From NCBI RefSeq assembly GCF_040361215.1, contig NZ_APND01000003.1:434001-498000 (forward strand): 64,000 nt of DNA, in the 5' to 3' direction. The position numbers were made by a program, and so were the translations under genes. Origin of the DNA: Salinisphaera dokdonensis. Its GTDB lineage: Bacteria > Pseudomonadota > Gammaproteobacteria > Nevskiales > Salinisphaeraceae. Below the pieces are notes generated by a model. It was not told where the DNA came from. It saw only the letters and a list, made by a program, of their open reading frames with translations, and ran no database searches. Shown here piece by piece: positions 54,271 through 63,353 of this stretch (positions are counted from its first letter, which is position 1; each line of letters opens with the position of its first letter).

Positions 54271-55674
54271 CTACGGCCCCGCTGCCCGATCCGGCTTGTG
54301 CACGCCGTAGCGTACACGAGCCCAGGCATACATCGCCGCGCCGCCAACCATCCAGACACCGAAGATGGCCCATTCCACAGGCAACAGCGCGGACGGACTA
54401 CCCGGCAGATAGAGCGCGATCAGTGCCAGCGACAACCCGATGGCAACTATACCGACGACCTTGCCGCCAGGCACGAGAAACGGGCGCTCCATGTGCGGCT
54501 CGCGATAGCGCAGAACCACGAACGATGCTGCCACGAACAGATACGCCAGCACGATGCCCAGACCGCCAGCGTCGACCAGCCAAACCATCGCGCTCCGGCC
54601 GAGCAGCGGCGCAATCGAACTCACCGCGCCGATCAGCAGGATCGCATTGGTCGGCGTGTTGTAGCGCGGATGCAGCTCGGCAAACAGGCGCGGCAGCATA
54701 TCTGCCTTGGCCAGCGCATAGATCGCGCGCGAGCCGCCGATATAGAACGCGTTCCAGCTGGTGAGAATACCGGCCATGCCAGCCAGCACCATGAGCTTGC
54801 CGGCCCAGTTGCTGGAAAAGGCCGCGGCCATCGCGTCCGGCACCGCCAGCGAGTCCGGATCGATCCCGTCGGGGCCGAGCGAGAGCGCGGTCGCGAAAAT
54901 GATCGCGGCATACCAGAACACCGCCAGCAGCACCGAGAACATGAGCAGGCGGCCGATATCACGCTGCGGCAGGTCTATCTCCTCGGCGGCCTGGGGAATC
55001 ACGTCAAAGCCGACGAACATGAAAGGCACCATCACGAGCACGCTCATGATCCCGCCGGGCACGGAGTTGTCGCCGGTGAACAGCGGCGTGAGATTGCCGC
55101 CGTCACCGGTAAATAGCGCACCGGTGAGAAACATCAGCCCGACCACGACGATCATCACGGTCACGAGCTTCTGCACCAGGGCCGCCGTACGGATACCGAT
55201 GTAGTTGATCCACATCATCATCAACGACCCGATTACGCCGACGGCCACCCACGTGGCCTCGACATCCCAGCCGGCCACGGTCCAGAGATGACCCACGCTG
55301 TAGCCGGGGAACAGGTTCTCGACCACGGTGGGCAGCGCCACGGCCTCGAACGAGACCACGGTCATATAGCCGAGCACGATCGCCCAGGTACAGACGAACG
55401 ACGCTAGGTGGCCAAGCCCACGATAGCTGTAGACGTGCTCGCCGCCAGCCTGCGGCATGGCCGCAGCCAGTTCTGCGTAGGTCAACCCCACCAACACGAT
55501 GGCAACCCCGCCGATCAGAAAGGCGCTGACCGCCCCCATGCTGCCGGCCGAAAGAATCCAGGTGCCGGTCATCACGATCCAGCCCCAGCCGATCATCGCC
55601 CCGAAGGCGAGCGCCAGCACATCCTTGCGCGCCAGAACACGCACGAACCGCGGCGTATCACCGCTGATGGTCAT
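54271..55674 (-). CDS. APC family amino acid/polyamine permease
   Basis: 467 residues with about 12 membrane helices. The start DVLALAFGAMIGWGWIVMTGTWI is the family's broken TM1 with the Gly-rich substrate site. TYAELAAAMPQAGGEHVYSYRGLG and MVPFMFVGFDVIPQAAEEIDLPQRDIG follow. It is an inner membrane proton-coupled amino acid, polyamine or related amine importer. The substrate is not known. Transcribed alone; the Sel1/SH3 gene is 117 bp downstream. Confidence 0.88.
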   Translation of the reverse strand: MTISGDTPRFVRVLARKDVLALAFGAMIGWGWIVMTGTWILSAGSMGAVSAFLIGGVAIVLVGLTYAELAAAMPQAGGEHVYSYRGLGHLASFVCTWAIVLGYMTVVSFEAVALPTVVENLFPGYSVGHLWTVAGWDVEATWVAVGVIGSLMMMWINYIGIRTAALVQKLVTVMIVVVGLMFLTGALFTGDGGNLTPLFTGDNSVPGGIMSVLVMVPFMFVGFDVIPQAAEEIDLPQRDIGRLLMFSVLLAVFWYAAIIFATALSLGPDGIDPDSLAVPDAMAAAFSSNWAGKLMVLAGMAGILTSWNAFYIGGSRAIYALAKADMLPRLFAELHPRYNTPTNAILLIGAVSSIAPLLGRSAMVWLVDAGGLGIVLAYLFVAASFVVLRYREPHMERPFLVPGGKVVGIVAIGLSLALIALYLPGSPSALLPVEWAIFGVWMVGGAAMYAWARVRYGVHKPDRAAGP

Positions 55675-55735
55675 CGTTTCCCCCCGACCCGGCAGGTCGT
55701 TTGCTGCGTTCTGAATTCCCCTTTATCGCAGCCTA

Positions 55736-56380
55736 TCACCGACCGTCACGGGCCGGTGTAACGATCGCGTAACGGGCGACGAACATCGCCACCGCCGCGT
55801 CGACAATCTGTTCTGCGTCATCGACATCCGGCGTCAAGCCGAGCAGCGCCCTGATCTGCGAGTCGCCGCGCAACGCACCCAGAAACTGACCTGCGGCAAG
55901 CCGGCAATCCGGCAGATCGACCAGGCCATGTGAACGTGCCTGTTCCAGATAGCCGCTGACGCTTGCCAGCGTCAGGCCCGGCGCACTGTCGTAGAAGATC
56001 GGCCCGAGTTCGGGGAAACGCGGCAGCTCGGCGGCCACCATGCGCAACAGCGTGAGGTTCTGCTGGGACAGGATCGCCTGCAGGAAGGAATGGCCGATAT
56101 CGGTCAACGCACGGGACAACGACAGGTCGCCGACGTCGTCGGGCAGGGCCATGCGCTCGTGCACGCGCCGGCACTCGCGCCGGGTCGTCGCGGCAAACAG
56201 GGCCTGCTTGCTCGCGTAATGGGCATATACCGTCGCCTTGGACACGCCCGCTCGGGCTGCGATCGCATCCATGCTGCTTGCGCCGAAGCCATGCTCGACA
56301 AACAGCGCGCGCGCGGCATCGAGCACCTGGGCCGGCTTGCCATGCGTGGCAACGGCCTGTTCTCGATCGATTTCATTCAT
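55736..56380 (-). CDS. TetR/AcrR family transcriptional regulator
   Basis: 214 residues. The N-terminal helix-turn-helix is ILDAARALFVEHGFGASSMDAIAARAGVSKATVYAHYASKQALFAA, nearly textbook. The C-terminal domain (about 75-214) is of the AcrR type, ending ALRGDSQIRALLGLTPDVDDAEQIVDAAVAMFVARY. It is divergent from the efflux operon OMF-EmrA-EmrB and is most likely its repressor. An operator palindrome is present between them. Confidence 0.93.
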   Translation of the reverse strand: MNEIDREQAVATHGKPAQVLDAARALFVEHGFGASSMDAIAARAGVSKATVYAHYASKQALFAATTRRECRRVHERMALPDDVGDLSLSRALTDIGHSFLQAILSQQNLTLLRMVAAELPRFPELGPIFYDSAPGLTLASVSGYLEQARSHGLVDLPDCRLAAGQFLGALRGDSQIRALLGLTPDVDDAEQIVDAAVAMFVARYAIVTPARDGR

Positions 56381-56421
56381 CGCGCACGCTCCAGAAGCCT
56401 TGCATGGGCATTCGTGTGTAT

Positions 56422-56481
56422 TTGACAGTTAGTGTTATACGCAACTAAATTATCGCAACTGAACTGAACCGTACAGTTCAG
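56422..56481 (+). promoter_or_regulatory. Promoter and TetR-type operator of the efflux operon
   Basis: TTGACA (56422-56427) and TAAATT (56446-56451), 18 bp apart, form a plausible sigma-70 promoter for the plus-strand operon. Right after it lies an 8-bp perfect inverted repeat CTGAACTG (56459-56466) and CAGTTCAG (56474-56481) with a 7-bp spacer, the size expected for a TetR dimer. Bound repressor would sit at the transcription start. A second TATACT at 56487 is another -10 candidate. Confidence 0.6.
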
Positions 56482-56506
56482 ATTCCTATACTGCCGGCCG
56501 CTTGCC

Positions 56507-58045
56507 ATGCCTTTCAACAGCACCCTCCCGGACGACTCAGGTCACGCATGGCGGCGTGTGCTTTTGCGCCGCGTCGTCACCGTGTTGAGCCTGACGCTGC
56601 TCGCAGGCTGCACCGTGGGCCCCGACTATCAGCGCCCCGCTGCTGCCGACGGGCAGGCATACACGATCCCGCAGACAACCGTCGACGATGCGACATTGAA
56701 TCGCCAGATGTTCGAACGTGCCGGCGCGGTGCAGGCCGACTGGTACCGGGTATTCGGCTCCGACAAGCTCGACAGCCTGATCGCACGGGCGCTGTCGCAC
56801 AGCCCCACGCTCGCAGCCGGTCGCGCCCGTCTGAAGGCCGCGCGCGAGGCGGTGAACGCAAGCCAGGGGGCGCTGTTTCCGCAGGTCGGCGCGTCGGCCG
56901 GCGTGTCGCGGCAACGCGCCAGCGGCATCGAACTGGGCATCGACGATCCGATGTTCATCAACGTTTTCAATCTCTACAGCGGCCGCATCAGCGCCAGCTA
57001 CGATCTCGATGTATTCGGCAAGACCCGCCGCCAGATCGAGCGCAGCGAGGCACAGCTGGATTTCGCGCGTTATCAGGTACTCGATACCTACGTGACGCTG
57101 GTCAACAACCTCGTCGCCACGGCCGTGGCCGAAGCCGGGCTGAACGCGGCGATTGATACCACCCAGCAGATCATCGCCAGCCAGCAACGCACGCTCGATA
57201 TCGTCGACAAGCAGGTGGAGTACGGCGCGGCTATCGACGCCGACGCCTCGCAGATCCGCACACGGCTCGCACGCACGCGCGCCTCGCTGGAGCCGCTACG
57301 CAAGCAGCGGGCGATCGCGGTCAACCGCATGGCAACCCTCGTGGGCGCGGCGCCCGGTGAATTCGACGACCCGCGATTCGCGATCGAAGAACTCACCCTG
57401 CCCGAAACGCTGCCCGTGAGCGTGCCCAGCGCACTGGTGCGCCAACGACCGGACATCCTAGCCGCCGAGGCGCTGGTGCACGCCGCCAGTGCACAGATCG
57501 GCATCGCCAGCGCGAACCTGCTGCCGGATTTCTCGATCACCGGCTACTACAGTCGCGAAGGCCTCGGCCTGGGCGATCTGACCGATCCGATGAACGCGCT
57601 GTGGCAGCTGGGAGCCTCGGTGAGCGCGCCGCTGTTCGCCGGCGGGCGCCTGCGCGCCCAGAAACGCGCCGCGCGCGATCAATACGTGGCCGCCCTGGCC
57701 GACTACCGTGCCACCGCACTCGCCGCCTTCGGCGAAGTCTCCAACAGCCTGCGCTCGATCGAATCCGACGCGCGCGCACTGCGCGACCAGCGGGTCGCCG
57801 CCGAACAGGCACGCCGCAACCTGGAAAGCGTGCGAGCGCGGGTGAACAACGGCGCCGCGACCTATATCGCGCTCTATACCGCCGAAGCGCAATACCAGGA
57901 GGCACTGCTCGACGTCGCCAGTGCACGCGTGACTCGCTACAGCGACAGCGCCGGCCTGTTTCGCGCGCTCGGCGGCGGCTGGTGGAACGCTGACGTCTCG
58001 CCGCTCGCTACGCCGGACGACGCCGAGACGGCGTCTGTTGATTGA
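56507..58045 (+). CDS. Outer membrane factor lipoprotein (NodT family) of the EmrAB-type system
   Basis: 512 residues. The N-terminal signal (VVTVLSLTLLAGCTVGPDYQRP) has a lipobox LLAGC and the typical GPDYxRP of this family. Two OEP repeats follow (DSLIARALSHSPTLAAGRARLKAAREAVNASQGALFPQVGASAG; VRQRPDILAAEALVHAASAQIGIASANLLPDFSITGYYSREG). It forms the exit duct for the adaptor and MFS pump encoded just after it. The adaptor gene starts 11 bp downstream. Confidence 0.9.
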   Translation: MPFNSTLPDDSGHAWRRVLLRRVVTVLSLTLLAGCTVGPDYQRPAAADGQAYTIPQTTVDDATLNRQMFERAGAVQADWYRVFGSDKLDSLIARALSHSPTLAAGRARLKAAREAVNASQGALFPQVGASAGVSRQRASGIELGIDDPMFINVFNLYSGRISASYDLDVFGKTRRQIERSEAQLDFARYQVLDTYVTLVNNLVATAVAEAGLNAAIDTTQQIIASQQRTLDIVDKQVEYGAAIDADASQIRTRLARTRASLEPLRKQRAIAVNRMATLVGAAPGEFDDPRFAIEELTLPETLPVSVPSALVRQRPDILAAEALVHAASAQIGIASANLLPDFSITGYYSREGLGLGDLTDPMNALWQLGASVSAPLFAGGRLRAQKRAARDQYVAALADYRATALAAFGEVSNSLRSIESDARALRDQRVAAEQARRNLESVRARVNNGAATYIALYTAEAQYQEALLDVASARVTRYSDSAGLFRALGGGWWNADVSPLATPDDAETASVD

Positions 58046-58056
58046 AAGGAAAGTCC

Positions 58057-59301
58057 ATGGCCGATGATTCCAGCACGCCCGATACGACCCGCAGCGAACC
58101 CATCGCCCGCAAGGGCAATCCGCGCCGCAAGTGGTACCTGCTCGGCCTGGCCGCCGTGTTCGTTCTCATCGGCGTGGCCTATGGCGCCTACTATCTGCTC
58201 GTTGCCCAGTTCTATGCCGCGACCAACGACGCCTACGTGCACGGCAACCGCATCATGCTCACGCCACAGCGGCCCGGCACCGTCACCGCCATCCATGCGG
58301 ACGACACCGACCGCGTGAACGCCGGCGATACCCTGATCGAGCTCGACGACAGCGATGTCGGCAACGCACTGGAGAACGCCAGCGCCGGACTTGCCGACGC
58401 AGTACGTCATGTCCATCAGCTGTTCGCCCAGGCCGACGCCCAGCGCGCGACGGTGGACATGTATGCCACCGAACTCGAACAGGCACGGCGCGACTACAAC
58501 CGCGATCAGCGCCTGATCAAGGTCCGCGGCGTAACCCAGAAAGCCTTCGAGCACAGCCGCGCCGCCTATCATCAGGCCCGGTCGCAGCTCGCAGCAGCCA
58601 AACACCGCCTCACCGAGCTTGAGGCCCAGACCGAGGGCACTACCCTGCGCGGTCACCCCCAGGTGCGCCAGGCGGCGGCGCAGCTGCGGGCAGCATGGCT
58701 CGACGTGCGCCGCAGCCGCGTGCCCGCGCCGGTTTCGGGTTATGTCGCCCAGCGCGATGTGCAGCTCGGCCAGCGCGTCGATCCGAGCAAGCCGATGCTG
58801 TCGATCGTGCCCATCAATCAGGTCTGGGTGAACGCCAATTTCAAGGAAACCCAGCTCGCCGCAATGCGGATCGGCCAGCCGGCCGACGTCTATTCAGACT
58901 TCTACGGCGACGAGACGCTCTACCACGGTCACGTCGCCGGCATCAGCCCGGGCACGGGCGCGGCCTTCGAACTGCTGCCACCACAGAATGCGTCCGGCAA
59001 CTGGATCAAGATCGTGCGTCGGGTGCCGGTGCGTATCGTCATCGACCCGAAAGATCTCGAAAACCACCCGCTGCGCCTGGGCCTGTCGATGCAGGTGAGC
59101 GTCGACCTGCACGACACCAGCGGCAAACCGCTGGCCGAGCATGCGCCGACCGAAACACGCATGCGTACCGACGTCTATGGTCAGCGCGAGGACGGCGCGG
59201 AACGGCTGATCGATCGCATTATCGCGGTCAATGACGGCGATCCCGCAACCACGGCACAGGCGCCCGCGAACAGCATCGGCCGGCTTTCGCCGCAGTCATG
59301 A
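58057..59301 (+). CDS. EmrA-type periplasmic adaptor (HlyD family)
   Basis: 414 residues from the ATG at 58057, after GAAAGGAAAG. One membrane anchor (about 29-52, WYLLGLAAVFVLIGVAYGAYYLLV) is followed by the lipoyl half (FYAATNDAYVHGNRIMLTPQRPGTVTAIHADDTDRVNAGDTLIELDD), a coiled-coil hairpin (about 105-205) and the second half VPAPVSGYVAQRDVQLGQRVDPSKPMLSIVPINQVWVNANFKETQL. The last motif is characteristic of EmrA. The stop overlaps the next gene's start by 4 bp. Confidence 0.93.
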   Translation: MADDSSTPDTTRSEPIARKGNPRRKWYLLGLAAVFVLIGVAYGAYYLLVAQFYAATNDAYVHGNRIMLTPQRPGTVTAIHADDTDRVNAGDTLIELDDSDVGNALENASAGLADAVRHVHQLFAQADAQRATVDMYATELEQARRDYNRDQRLIKVRGVTQKAFEHSRAAYHQARSQLAAAKHRLTELEAQTEGTTLRGHPQVRQAAAQLRAAWLDVRRSRVPAPVSGYVAQRDVQLGQRVDPSKPMLSIVPINQVWVNANFKETQLAAMRIGQPADVYSDFYGDETLYHGHVAGISPGTGAAFELLPPQNASGNWIKIVRRVPVRIVIDPKDLENHPLRLGLSMQVSVDLHDTSGKPLAEHAPTETRMRTDVYGQREDGAERLIDRIIAVNDGDPATTAQAPANSIGRLSPQS

Positions 59302-60821
59302 GCGCAAGCGCCGACGACAGCGTCCCGGCGCCATTGCCGCCCGGGGCACTCGTGCTGGTGACGCTGAGCCTGGCGCTCGCCGTGTTCATGAACGTGCTGG
59401 ATGTGTCGATCGCCAACGTGTCGATCCCCACCATCGCGGGCGACCTCGGCGTGTCCACCAGCAACGGCACCTGGGTGATCACCTCGTTCGCGGTGGCCAA
59501 CGCGATCGCGGTGCCGGTCTCCGGCTGGATGGCCAAGCGCGTGGGCGAGGTAAAGCTGTTCGTATGGTGCACGGTGCTGTTCACCCTGTTCTCGTTTTTG
59601 TGCGGCATTTCGGGATCGTTCGTGATGCTGCTGGTGATGCGCGCCGCGCAGGGCGTAGTCGCCGGACCGATGATTCCTTTGTCCCAAAGCCTACTGCTGG
59701 CCAATTATCCGCCGGAAAAGCGCGGCTTCGCCAACGGCATATGGGGCATGACGGCCGTCGTCGGGCCGGTCGCCGGACCGATCCTCGGCGGCTGGATCAC
59801 CGACAACGTCAGCTGGTCGTGGATCTTCTACATCAACGTACCGGTGGGCATCTTCGCTGCCACCGGCACCTGGTTTGTCCTGCGCAATCGCGAAACCGAG
59901 ACGCAGAGACTACCGCTCGACCTGGTCGGCCTCGCCCTGCTGATCGTCGGCGTGGGCGCACTGCAGATCATGCTCGACAAGGGCAACGACGAGGCCTGGT
60001 TCCAGTCTTCGTTCATCGTCGTTCTGGCGATCACGGCCACGGTTTTTCTCGCCTTGTTCGTGGTCTGGGAGCTGACCGACGACAACCCGGTAGTGGATCT
60101 CAAGCTGTTCGGCCGGCGTAATTTCACCGTCGCCACGCTATGCGTGACGCTTGGTTTCATGACCTATTTCGCCGGCGTCGTGCTGCTGCCGCTGTGGCTG
60201 CAGAACGAGCAGGGCTACACGCCGACCTGGGCCGGCATCACGACCGCCTCGCTGGGGCTGATGGGTGCGATCTTTTCCCCGATCGTCGGCCGGCTGACCG
60301 ACAAGATTGATATCCGCGTTATCGTGACCTTCGGCATGCTGCTGTTCGCCGGCCTGTCATTCCTCAAGGCCGACGCCAACACCGAGATCAGCTTCCAGCA
60401 GCTTTTTCTCACCCGCCTGCCGTGGGGCATCGGGCTGGCCTGTTTCTTCATCCCGTTGATAACGCTGTCGCTGACCGGCCTACCGTCGAGCAAGGTGGCC
60501 AGCGCGTCGGGGCTGTTTAATTTCATGCGCCTGATCGCGCTGAGCTTCGGCACATCACTGTCCGTGACGATGTGGGACCGGCGCCAGGCCTATCACGACC
60601 ATGTGCTGAGCGCGCATACCTCGGCCTCCGACCCACTGACCCAGCAGTGGCTTGCCCAGGCACAGGCGAGCGGCCTCAGCGAGCCGCAATCCTACGGCGC
60701 TCTCGCGCAGACGATCTCGGAGCAATCCTTCATGCTCGGGCTCAACGAGATGTATACGCTCGCCGGCTGCGTGTTTCTGGGACTTACCGTGGTGGTGTGG
60801 ATGTCGCGACCCAACGAGTGA
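59298..60821 (+). CDS. EmrB-type DHA2 major facilitator efflux pump
   Basis: 507 residues, 14 membrane helices of the drug:H+ antiporter-2 family. Marks: LSLALAVFMNVLDVSIANVSIPTIAGDLGVSTSNGTWVITSFAVANAIAVPVSGWMAKRVGEVKLF (TM1-2 and motif A) and RAAQGVVAGPMIPLSQSLLL (motif B) and WGMTAVVGPVAGPILGGWI (motif C). With the adaptor and OMF it makes a complete tripartite exporter of hydrophobic drugs, dyes or uncouplers. A nested stem-loop follows at 60869. Confidence 0.94.
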   Translation: MSASADDSVPAPLPPGALVLVTLSLALAVFMNVLDVSIANVSIPTIAGDLGVSTSNGTWVITSFAVANAIAVPVSGWMAKRVGEVKLFVWCTVLFTLFSFLCGISGSFVMLLVMRAAQGVVAGPMIPLSQSLLLANYPPEKRGFANGIWGMTAVVGPVAGPILGGWITDNVSWSWIFYINVPVGIFAATGTWFVLRNRETETQRLPLDLVGLALLIVGVGALQIMLDKGNDEAWFQSSFIVVLAITATVFLALFVVWELTDDNPVVDLKLFGRRNFTVATLCVTLGFMTYFAGVVLLPLWLQNEQGYTPTWAGITTASLGLMGAIFSPIVGRLTDKIDIRVIVTFGMLLFAGLSFLKADANTEISFQQLFLTRLPWGIGLACFFIPLITLSLTGLPSSKVASASGLFNFMRLIALSFGTSLSVTMWDRRQAYHDHVLSAHTSASDPLTQQWLAQAQASGLSEPQSYGALAQTISEQSFMLGLNEMYTLAGCVFLGLTVVVWMSRPNE

Positions 60822-61291
60822 TCGCAGCTTTCGCGCTCGCGGGGAGACGCGCGAAGCGCATCCGCTAGGCCGGACGGCTGCGGCGTATGGCGACGCCGGG
60901 CGTCCGGCAGCGTAAGCGCCGATTTAGCGCAACTCTGTCGCACTTTCTGCCTCGAGCGGGTTGCCGCAAAACTCGGGCCGCGGCTTTTCGAGGCTTGAGG
61001 CACTACTCGACGAATGCAGCGCCACCTGTTGTCAGTACAAGAAAAGATGTGCGGGTCGATCTTTAGTGTGTCTCTCCCGGCCCTGTTCCCTACCCGGTGC
61101 TAAAGCGCAGCCCGTTGCGGCCGATGTTACTGTGTAACCCGCAGCTCGCCGCGAGGCAGGCTCGATGCCCCGGTGGGGACCGGGCGAACGATCATGTGAC
61201 TGTTACGAAACTTTTACCCCGGGGAACAGGTCGAAGGCGACTGTTGGGCGAAAGCTTTCGCTGCAAGAGCGCGAGGAACCGAGGGCTATAG
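60822..61291. other. 470-bp intergenic region upstream of the M23 peptidase
   Basis: No gene of good quality is seen. It contains the stem-loop at 60869-60908, a 14-bp palindrome GCGAAAGCTTTCGC (61248-61261) 31 bp before the peptidase start and CCCCGGGG at 61217-61224. The GC-rich leader before the peptidase may be structured in the RNA. I could not match it to a known riboswitch. Confidence 0.4.
60869..60908 (+). terminator. Nested stem-loop after the EmrB-type gene
   Basis: Outer arms GCCGGACG (60869-60876) and CGTCCGGC (60901-60908), inner arms CGGCGT (60881-60886) and ACGCCG (60893-60898) with a 6-nt loop. No T-run follows, so it is a terminator-like or stabilising structure, 48 bp after the stop. 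Confidence 0.5.
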
Positions 61292-62794
61292 ATGCGTTGG
61301 TTGGATTTTTTGCGTGCCGGCTCGCACGGCGCGCTAGGTATAGGTTTGTTCGTTTGTCTGGGCGGTGCCCATGCAAACCCGTTCTCGTACGGATCGAGTG
61401 CAGGCCTGCACGCCGCTGCTTTCAATAGCTCGGGCGTTCTGGGTGCCCACCAGTCGCGTCCACTGCTGACCGATCAACTCGAACACGACGAACGACAGGC
61501 ACTGCTCGCGAAAAGCGCGCCCGAGATCACGCCCTGGCAGGAGATCACCGTCGCGCCGGGCGATTCATTGTCCAAACTGTTCTCTCGAGCCGGATTGCCG
61601 GCCCGTGAATGGGTCGCCCTGCTCAATCTCGGCGAAAAGGTTAAGCCCCTCGAAAAACTTCGACCCGGCGATACCCTCGAACTGCGCAAGACCACCAGCG
61701 GCCATCTGGCCGAACTGCGCTTCAAACTCAACTCCGTGGACACGCTGTCCGTCAGCCGCAGCAACCTCGGCGGCGGGGGCAACAACCCGGGCGAGCTCGA
61801 AGCCGAGATTGTGCATCTCGACACCCATACGCGTCGTCTGAGCGTGCGCGGCACGGTCGACGGCTCGCTCTCCCAGTCGCTTTCCAGTGCTGGCGTGCCC
61901 CCGAACGTGGCAACCCAGCTGGCGCATATCTACCGCTATCGCGCCAATCTATCCCGTCATATGCATCCGGGCGATGCCTTCAGCGTGGTCTACGACGCGG
62001 AGTATGCCGACGGCAAGCGCGTCGCGGCGGGCCCGGTCATCGCCGCCAGCATCACGACTGGCGGACAGAACCTCAAGGCGTTCCGCGCGGTGAACGACGA
62101 CGGCGAAGTGCGTTATTACGACGCGACCGGCAAGCCCTATGAGCCGTCCCTGTCGCGTCACCCACTTAAGTATTCGCGCGTCAGTTCGCCGTTCAATCCC
62201 AGCCGCCTGCATCCGATCCTGCGGGTACGTCGCCCGCACTGGGGCGTGGATTTCGCCGCGGCCCGCGGCACACCGATCCATGCGGCCGGAGACGGGGTGG
62301 TCACATTCGTCGGCCGCAAGCATGGCTATGGCCGCATCGTGCAGCTGCGTCATTTCGATGGTTACACGACCCGCTACGGCCACATGTACGAGTTCGTCGA
62401 CGGTATCGAGAAAGGAGACCGCGTGCGTAAGGGCCAGGTCATCGGCTATGTCGGCGCGACCGGCGAAGCGACCGGCCCCCATCTGCATTACGAAGTGCGG
62501 CGCGACGGGCGCGCGCACAATCCTCTGACGATGAAACTGCCCGACGGCGAATCCTTGCCGCAGGCACGCCTGGCCGCCTTCACGAATCGTATCCAGCCGC
62601 TGATCGCGCGACTCGACGACGTACCGGACATGCCGAATACGCTCATCGCCTCAAGCGCGAGCGTGGATGCGCGTCACGGTTGCATCCGCGCCAGCGGCGT
62701 CAACGCCGCATTCGCGCTTGCCCCGAAAAACACTCGCAAGCGCCATTCGCTGGCGGAACTGTTTTGCGTGGCCTCGTCCGACACCAACGCCTGA
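61292..62794 (+). CDS. Peptidoglycan DD-metalloendopeptidase, M23 family (MepM-like)
   Basis: 500 residues. The N-terminal region carries a signal-like helix (ALGIGLFVCLGGAHA). An OapA/LysM-like domain (ITVAPGDSLSKLFSRAGLPAREWVALL...GDTLELRK) is followed by a second oligomerisation domain (RGTVDGSLSQSLSSAGVPPNVATQLAHIY). The catalytic LytM domain has the zinc ligands in RPHWGVDFAAARGTPIHAAGDG and GPHLHYEVRRDGRAHNP. It cuts peptidoglycan cross-links for cell growth. The start ATG at 61292 has only a weak ribosome site. The extra C-terminal 80 residues contain two Cys. Terminator follows. Confidence 0.92.
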   Translation: MRWLDFLRAGSHGALGIGLFVCLGGAHANPFSYGSSAGLHAAAFNSSGVLGAHQSRPLLTDQLEHDERQALLAKSAPEITPWQEITVAPGDSLSKLFSRAGLPAREWVALLNLGEKVKPLEKLRPGDTLELRKTTSGHLAELRFKLNSVDTLSVSRSNLGGGGNNPGELEAEIVHLDTHTRRLSVRGTVDGSLSQSLSSAGVPPNVATQLAHIYRYRANLSRHMHPGDAFSVVYDAEYADGKRVAAGPVIAASITTGGQNLKAFRAVNDDGEVRYYDATGKPYEPSLSRHPLKYSRVSSPFNPSRLHPILRVRRPHWGVDFAAARGTPIHAAGDGVVTFVGRKHGYGRIVQLRHFDGYTTRYGHMYEFVDGIEKGDRVRKGQVIGYVGATGEATGPHLHYEVRRDGRAHNPLTMKLPDGESLPQARLAAFTNRIQPLIARLDDVPDMPNTLIASSASVDARHGCIRASGVNAAFALAPKNTRKRHSLAELFCVASSDTNA

Positions 62795-62826
62795 CGAGAT
62801 AACGGCCGGGTAAGCAACCAAAAGAA

Positions 62827-62857
62827 AAGCCGGTTGGCGAGCCACCCGGCTTTTTTT
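62827..62857 (+). terminator. Rho-independent terminator after the M23 peptidase gene
   Basis: AAGCCGG (62827-62833) pairs with CCGGCTT (62846-62852), with an inner TGGC/GCCA pair, followed by a run of T (62851-62857). An A-rich stretch precedes, so it may also work for the convergent gene. Confidence 0.85.
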
Positions 62858-62911
62858 CTGCGCGTTCTTTGGAATTAGAGGTCCGTCAATGACGGCCTCA
62901 TACCGCGTGTT

Positions 62912-63223
62912 CTAGTGATGACGGCGGTGCTTGCGATGTTTGCGGTACTTGCGATGATGCTTGCCGTGGCCGCGGTGCCGGTCGTGATGGCGGTCATGTC
63001 CGCGGTCGTTGTATTCGTTGGCCAGCACGGCACCACCGGCACCGCCCAGACCACCGCCGACCACAGCGCCGGTTGAGCCATAGAGCGCCTGCCCCACCGC
63101 CGCACCTGCGGCCCCGCCGAGTCCTCCACCGATCGCCGAATTGAGCGTGTCCCCGGCCATACCGGCCGTGCTCGCAAACGACAGCGCGGTACCCGTTGCC
63201 AGTATGGCGATAGTCTTCTTCAT
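62912..63223 (-). CDS. Secreted glycine-zipper protein with His/Arg/Lys-rich tail
   Basis: 103 residues from the ATG at 63223 (MKKTIAILATGTALSFASTAGMAGD) with GGGAGCAG upstream. A signal peptide ends near residue 23. The centre (about 28-66) is a glycine zipper (IGGGLGGAAGAAVGQAL...AVVGGGLGGAGGAV), typical of outer membrane or envelope-embedded small proteins. From residue 70 to the end the chain is nearly all His, Arg, Lys, Asp and Gly. The tail would be strongly basic and able to bind metals or polyanions such as LPS or nucleic acid. Function unknown. Confidence 0.85.
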   Translation of the reverse strand: MKKTIAILATGTALSFASTAGMAGDTLNSAIGGGLGGAAGAAVGQALYGSTGAVVGGGLGGAGGAVLANEYNDRGHDRHHDRHRGHGKHHRKYRKHRKHRRHH

Positions 63224-63288
63224 GTTCTGCTCCCGACAGGATTGGTTGTCTGCGCCCAATCTAGCCAGAAGGCGTGAACTACCGCTGA

Positions 63289-63325
63289 ACCAAACAGAAA
63301 GGCCGCGCCGGAAGCCGGCACGGCC
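63289..63325 (-). terminator. Probable terminator of the BCCT gene
   Basis: GGCCG (63301-63305) pairs with CGGCC (63321-63325) and inner GCCGG with CCGGC across a 3-nt loop, with one mismatch. The plus-strand AAACAGAAA before it gives U-rich RNA after the hairpin for minus-strand transcripts. It lies 29 bp after the transporter stop (63354). Confidence 0.65.
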
Positions 63326-63353
63326 CGCAATCGAAGAAGCCCTGTTCGACCGA

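Noticed and set aside
61037..61291. Possible c-di-GMP or c-di-AMP riboswitch before the M23 peptidase.
   Set aside because: I could not align the conserved cores of those riboswitches; only simple palindromes are visible.
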